A program made the position numbers and the translations under genes. The notes under the pieces are model-generated. The model did no database searches and was not told where the DNA came from. It was given only the letters and a program-made list of their open reading frames with translations. From assembly GCF_026847645.1 (NCBI RefSeq), contig NZ_JAPSMC010000031.1, positions 1 to 35,242 of the forward strand: 35,242 bases of DNA, given 5' to 3'. This stretch comes from Anoxybacillus sp. J5B_2022 (GTDB lineage: Bacteria > Bacillota > Bacilli > Bacillales > Anoxybacillaceae). Positions 32,573 through 35,242 of the stretch are shown here, piece by piece; the first letter of the stretch is position 1, and each line of letters begins with the position of its first letter.

Positions 32573-32585
32573 TTGCATGATGCAA
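32573..32585 (+). promoter_or_regulatory. Second TTGCA-N3-TGCAA operator, before the permease
   Basis: TTGCATGATGCAA, the same five-base arms and three-base spacer as the marR site, 20 bases before the permease start. No clear -35/-10 pair accompanies it. Confidence 0.6.
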
Positions 32586-32604
32586 ATAAAAGGGGAGAGC
32601 TTAT

Positions 32605-33465
32605 TTGGAAACGATACAGTCATTTTTCTTTTTAGTATTGGAGCTGACGGCACTTTTTTTAGCGATTTCGTTTGTCATTAACTTTTTCGAAGGATACATT
32701 CCGTACGAGCGCATGCAACAGCTGTTGGCAGAACGCCATCCGTTTATCGGGGCAATGATTGCGGTACTATTTGCCTTTGTGACCCCATTTTGTTCGTGCT
32801 CAACCATTCCGATTGTTGTTTCATTGTTAAACAAAAACATCCGCTTCGGGCTGGTCATGATCTTTTTATTCGCTTCACCTGTACTAGACCCAACGATTTT
32901 AACGTTAATGACCGCGTTACTCGGTGTCAAAGTAGCAGCCGCCTATACGCTGTTGACGACGGTATTTTCAATTGTAATCGGCTTTACACTCGAATCACTC
33001 GGGTTTGAAAAGGCAGTCAAACGCGTGATCGTGAAAGGAAACGTTGCCATCGGCAAAAAACGGACGATGCAAGAAGCGTGGCAGGAGACACTTCATCTCA
33101 TGAAAACGGTGTATCCATACTTATTCATCGGAGCTGGCATTGGCGCATTCATTCATGGCGTCATACCAACCGAATGGATTGCGACATATATGGGAGGTGA
33201 TACGTGGTGGCTTGTTCCGCTTGCGGCAATTGTAGGCATTCCGCTTTACATTCGCCTAGCGACGATGATTCCGATTTCGCAAATGCTCGTTGCGAAAGGA
33301 ATGGCGCTTGGGCCAGTCATGGCGCTTATGATTAGCTCCGCGGGCGCAAGTTTACCAGAAATTACGCTACTGCACAGCATTTTTCAAAAGAAACTCGTCT
33401 GGGCGTTCATCGCCTCGGTCATTTCGATGGCCACGTTATCCGGCTTTTTGTTTTACATCATCTAA
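32605..33465 (+). CDS. DUF318/UPF0718 permease (ArsP-like)
   Basis: 286 residues with about eight membrane helices. The hallmark TPFCSCSTIPI (C63 and C65) lies in the second helix; the corresponding cysteines in ArsP are needed for export of trivalent organoarsenicals (family knowledge). FLFASPVLDPTILTL and SSAGASLPEITLL are further conserved helices. TTG 32605 has AGGGGAGAG upstream. It lies between the MarR gene and a cysteine-rich peptide gene. The substrate is unproved: organoarsenical, other metalloid or soft-metal adduct. Confidence 0.85.
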   Translation: METIQSFFFLVLELTALFLAISFVINFFEGYIPYERMQQLLAERHPFIGAMIAVLFAFVTPFCSCSTIPIVVSLLNKNIRFGLVMIFLFASPVLDPTILTLMTALLGVKVAAAYTLLTTVFSIVIGFTLESLGFEKAVKRVIVKGNVAIGKKRTMQEAWQETLHLMKTVYPYLFIGAGIGAFIHGVIPTEWIATYMGGDTWWLVPLAAIVGIPLYIRLATMIPISQMLVAKGMALGPVMALMISSAGASLPEITLLHSIFQKKLVWAFIASVISMATLSGFLFYII

Positions 33466-33480
33466 ATGGAGGAGATTCAT

Positions 33481-33651
33481 ATGTTCAAAAAATTATTTAC
33501 ACAAAAAGAAAAAGGTTGTTGCGATGTGCAAATTATCGAGGTTAAAGACGAGCCGTGCTGTGAGGAAAAAGAGGATTGCTGCGAAGAGGAAGAAGCGTGT
33601 TGTGAAGAGAAAGACGAATGTTGTAAAGAAGATAAACAAACAGGTTGCTAG
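33481..33651 (+). CDS. 56-residue protein of Cys-Cys heptad repeats
   Basis: Eleven of 56 residues are Cys. After a basic N-terminus (MFKKLFTQKEKG), Cys pairs lie at 13-14, 26-27, 33-34, 40-41 and 47-48, with a last Cys at 56. From residue 26 the unit CC-x5 repeats four times at exactly seven residues with Glu/Lys/Asp filling, encoded by four diverged 21-base repeats (33556-33639). GGAGGA precedes ATG 33481; ATG 33466 lies in the same frame but has no ribosome binding site. It probably binds soft metals or metalloids and may hand them to the permease (inference). It resembles a minimal metallothionein but no named family. Confidence 0.75.
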   Translation: MFKKLFTQKEKGCCDVQIIEVKDEPCCEEKEDCCEEEEACCEEKDECCKEDKQTGC

Positions 33652-33657
33652 CAGTAG

Positions 33658-33688
33658 AGCACTAGGGAAGCCTAGTGCTTTTTGTTTT
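33658..33688 (+). terminator. Terminator of the MarR/permease/Cys-rich operon
   Basis: Nine-pair stem AGCACTAGG with CCTAGTGCT, a GAAG loop, then TTTTTGTTTT. Confidence 0.9.
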
Positions 33689-33735
33689 ACCACTATGCAA
33701 TTGGCGACGTTACAATGATGGTGTGAAAATGTGTC

Positions 33736-33763
33736 TTGACACGTCATATTTTTGTTGTATAAT
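33736..33763 (+). promoter_or_regulatory. Strong sigma-A promoter of a small RNA gene
   Basis: TTGACA (33736-33741), 16 bases, TATAAT (33758-33763): both hexamers are exact. An inverted repeat GTGTC-TT-GACAC (33731-33742) overlaps the -35 and may be an operator. Confidence 0.8.
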
Positions 33764-33769
33764 CACGTG

Positions 33770-33843
33770 CAGAATAAACGCTGTCGTTCATATGGATGAC
33801 AGGTCAAGAAGGGGAGCGGCATCGTGTCGCTCCTTTTGTTTTT
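33770..33843 (+). ncRNA. Candidate small RNA of about 74 bases
   Basis: It begins about 7 bases after a perfect TATAAT. A nine-pair hairpin (33781-33789 with 33794-33802, ATAT loop) is followed by a short linker with AAGAAGGGG and a terminator stem of up to 13 pairs (33809-33821 with 33825-33837, TCG loop), then GTTTTT. No open frame of useful size is inside. Promoter, hairpin, linker and terminator make a complete small-RNA gene. The purine-rich AAGGGGAG could pair with or imitate ribosome binding sites, but is partly within the terminator stem. I do not recognise the family. Confidence 0.6.
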
Positions 33844-33854
33844 ATTGATGAAAT

Positions 33855-33899
33855 GCCCCCTTCCTTGGCAGTGAGGGAGGGGGATTGCTTTTTATTTTT
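33855..33899 (+). terminator. Second strong terminator
   Basis: Ten-pair stem of CCCCC-TTCCT with AGGGA-GGGGG, an eight-base loop, then CTTTTTATTTTT. It backs up the small RNA terminator or ends another short transcript. Confidence 0.8.
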
Positions 33900-34016
33900 C
33901 TCGTATTGACGCACGTTTTCGACTAATTTCGACAGTTTCTACCATCTTTATTTTGGTACAATAAAATCATGTCGAAATAGGTTTTGTAACTAACAAATAA
34001 GGAGTTCCGATGTGAC

Positions 34017-34550
34017 ATGTCCAAAGGAATGATTGATAACAAACAACGTGGTTTAGTAGGGGATGTGCTCAAAAAGCATATGCAAAAAGGGAGCAAACTT
34101 TCTGTTGCGGCAGCTCATTTCACGTTATATGCTTTTGTAGAGTTAAAAAAGGAGCTTTCACAAATCGAAGAGTTTCGTTTCATTTTTACGGAACCAGCCT
34201 TCGTGAGAGGGGATCATTTAGCGAACGAAAAAATCGCAAAAAACGAAACATTGTTGTACGGTGTGGAAGAAGAGCAAACATATAAAGCAGAGCTAAACCA
34301 AGCATACATAGCAAAAGAGTTTGCGAAATGGTTGAAACAAAAAGCGAAAATAAAATCGGTTACTACGCGCAAAATCGAAGGCGGGCTATACCATGTCCAA
34401 AATAAAGACGGAACGCAAATTGGATTGGTCGGTGGCGCTCCTTTTTCGAGCCCAGGACTAGGCTACAGCAACTCATCCAACATGTATATTAACACGATTA
34501 CGGATGATGAAAAGGAGAAGAACAAAATGTTTATTGTGTACAAATGTTAG
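34017..34550 (+). pseudogene. Truncated PLD-domain/helicase protein (N-terminal fragment)
   Basis: 177 residues that resemble the N-terminal phospholipase-D-like domain of large SNF2/DEAD-type helicases found in defence loci (IDNKQRGLVGDVLKKHMQKG, FRFIFTEPAFV, GLGYSNSSNMYIN). Such proteins run to about 1000 residues; this one stops right after the first domain. In relatives I recall LHGKLYH and GSSNF at the active site; here they read IEGGLYH and GGAPF, so the catalytic His and Lys are missing. The last dozen residues (KEKNKMFIVYKC) look like a new tail. AAGGAG lies 12 bases before the ATG. It is decayed and probably inactive. Confidence 0.6.
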
Positions 34551-34554
34551 AAAA

Positions 34555-34656
34555 ATGATTCCTTTCTACGGCGTGTCGCTTATGAAAAACGAACCGCTTT
34601 TACGCGATGGCGAAGCGCTTGCCCTAAAAGGAAGCGTGGTGTTGGAGCTTGTTTAA
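34555..34656 (+). pseudogene. Short orphan fragment of an unidentified protein C-terminus
   Basis: A 33-residue frame beginning MIPFYGVSLMKNEPLL and ending GSVVLELV, directly after the helicase remnant and in another frame. It has no ribosome binding site and reads like the last strands of a beta-rich protein. I do not recognise the parent gene. Confidence 0.3.
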
Positions 34657-34700
34657 AGGATAACGGCAGAAGTAAAATAGCTCCTGTCTTTTTGTATCGC

Positions 34701-34709
34701 TGATATAAT
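34701..34709 (+). promoter_or_regulatory. Extended -10 promoter element
   Basis: TGATATAAT: a TATAAT hexamer with the TG extension one base upstream, 22 bases before a small gene. The -35 is weak, as is common with extended -10 promoters. Confidence 0.4.
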
Positions 34710-34730
34710 GGAAGAAAAGGAAGTGAATGT

Positions 34731-34910
34731 ATGATTTATCTCCATTTGGTCGTCTTGCCTCTCGTCTCAGGGCTATGGTTTCTCAATGTTGTGTTGTTGT
34801 TGAAAAAACTGCACCAAGGTCGAGACATTCATAATGAAACCGTGTTAGGTACGATGTTGACAATGATTTTTGTTTTTTTCCTTATGTATGCATGGCTTGG
34901 GGTGTCATGA
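34731..34910 (+). CDS. 59-residue two-helix membrane protein
   Basis: ATG 34731 follows AAAGGAAGTG. One hydrophobic segment (LVVLPLVSGLWFLNVVLLL) and a second (TMIFVFFLMYAWLGV) flank a polar loop (KKLHQGRDIHNETV). The good ribosome binding site, extended -10 and clean two-helix pattern support a real gene. The family is unknown. Confidence 0.6.
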   Translation: MIYLHLVVLPLVSGLWFLNVVLLLKKLHQGRDIHNETVLGTMLTMIFVFFLMYAWLGVS

Positions 34911-35027
34911 ATGCTTGACAATACCGGCGTAATAGATAAAAATCACACAAAGCGTTCAGTGGAACAGGCAGCCATCGCCCTAGGTGAAGATGTAGGAGTG
35001 AAAGCCCGCCTGAAGTTTTGTGAATAG
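34911..35027 (+). CDS. Possible 38-residue frame following the small membrane protein
   Basis: ATG 34911 begins directly after the previous stop codon and runs to TAG 35027. The product (MLDNTGVIDKNHTKRS, then EQAAIALGEDVGVKAR) is hydrophilic. It has no separate ribosome binding site, so it would depend on coupled translation; it may be a fragment of a lost gene. A terminator follows. Confidence 0.3.
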   Translation: MLDNTGVIDKNHTKRSVEQAAIALGEDVGVKARLKFCE

Positions 35028-35033
35028 AGTCGA

Positions 35034-35062
35034 TCCATAGCGGGAGGGGCTATGGGTTTTTT
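35034..35062 (+). terminator. Terminator after the short frames
   Basis: CCATAGC pairs with GCTATGG around a GGGAGGG loop, followed by GTTTTTT. Confidence 0.85.
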
Positions 35063-35222
35063 GTTCTAACATAATTGCATTATTTTTCACACGACAATAA
35101 TATATATTATGTAAACTATTTAGAACCTGAATCCGTGACAAAACATCTTTACAATGGATGCAAACCGTTGATACGATAAGGGAAAACGACGTTGACGACT
35201 CTTCATCAAGTAGGTGAATGTG

Positions 35223-35242
35223 ATGAAAGATTTCCCGATTCG
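35223..35242 (+). CDS. Start of a further gene, cut by the window end
   Basis: ATG 35223 follows AGGTGAATGTG and opens MKDFPI. A TTTACA/TACGAT pair with 18-base spacing (about 35149-35178) could be its promoter. Too little is visible to name it. Confidence 0.35.

Noticed and set aside
33556-33639. 21-base repeats considered as a CRISPR or non-coding tandem repeat
   Set aside because: The repeats are in frame, diverged at third positions and have no unique spacers, so they are coding.
33493-33747. Phe/Leu-rich minus-strand frame opposite the Cys-rich protein
   Set aside because: It is the antisense of Glu/Lys/Cys codons, which always yields Phe/Leu/Ala-rich shadows.
34002-34017. ATG-TGA minimal frame at ideal distance from AAGGAG before the PLD/helicase remnant
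   Set aside because: The gene is decayed and a two-codon start-stop can arise by chance; no further support.

Overview
The window looks like chromosomal DNA of a spore-forming, probably thermophilic member of the Bacillaceae (Anoxybacillus/Geobacillus type). Three things suggest this: an AdhT-type zinc alcohol dehydrogenase, a complete GerA-family spore germinant receptor operon with a sigma-G-type promoter, and Bacillus-style signals throughout (strong AGGAGG sites, GTG/TTG starts, hairpin plus T-run terminators). No tRNA, rRNA, CRISPR array, transposase or intact prophage gene was seen.

Layout. 1-1935: an AT-rich ABC-2 permease/ATPase pair. 1936-2400: a structured intergenic region, then a cadmium-type promoter flanked by two identical operators. 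2396-4850: cadC-cadA. 4883-5101: a small membrane protein on the minus strand. 5235-9179: germinant receptor operon in the order A-C-B. 9275-11550: a partner-switching module (PAS-PAS-PP2C phosphatase, HATPase kinase, STAS antagonist) with no sigma factor beside it. 11675-12691: adhT. 12809-16328: a heterodimeric ABC exporter with one degenerate ATP site. 16400-16570: a structured palindromic repeat. 16573-19002: MOSC protein, thioredoxin-fold protein and a triple-repeat coat-like protein. 19115-20156: a csp gene with a long structured leader and a gamma-glutamylcyclotransferase-like protein. 20515-21879: a glutamine synthetase paralogue under a GlnR/TnrA-type box. 21970-26339: MBL hydrolase, SGNH esterase, ABC-2 exporter and Nudix hydrolase. 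26320-29325: EamA transporter facing a LysR regulator, then an SRPBCC/ArsR/HesB-like operon. 29411-30489: LysE remnant, a four-histidine membrane protein and an unknown protein. 30520-31953: ctaA and a DinB-family gene (minus strand). 32090-33651: MarR regulator, DUF318/ArsP-like permease and a tiny protein made of CC heptads. 33736-33843: an apparent free-standing small RNA gene. 34017 to the end: a decayed PLD/helicase fragment, short orphan reading frames and the start of a further gene.

How the parts work together. Several units show complete local circuits. cadC-cadA has two TATTCAAA-N6-TTTGAATA operators bracketing its promoter. The SRPBCC-ArsR operon has a GAAACC-N4-GGTTTC operator filling the -35/-10 spacer and a second copy just downstream. 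The MarR/permease/Cys-rich unit has a TTGCA-N3-TGCAA operator in front of both marR and the permease. This last unit, with its 56-residue protein carrying Cys-Cys at exact seven-residue spacing, is the best candidate for an undescribed system; a soft-metal or metalloid/thiol role is inferred, not shown.
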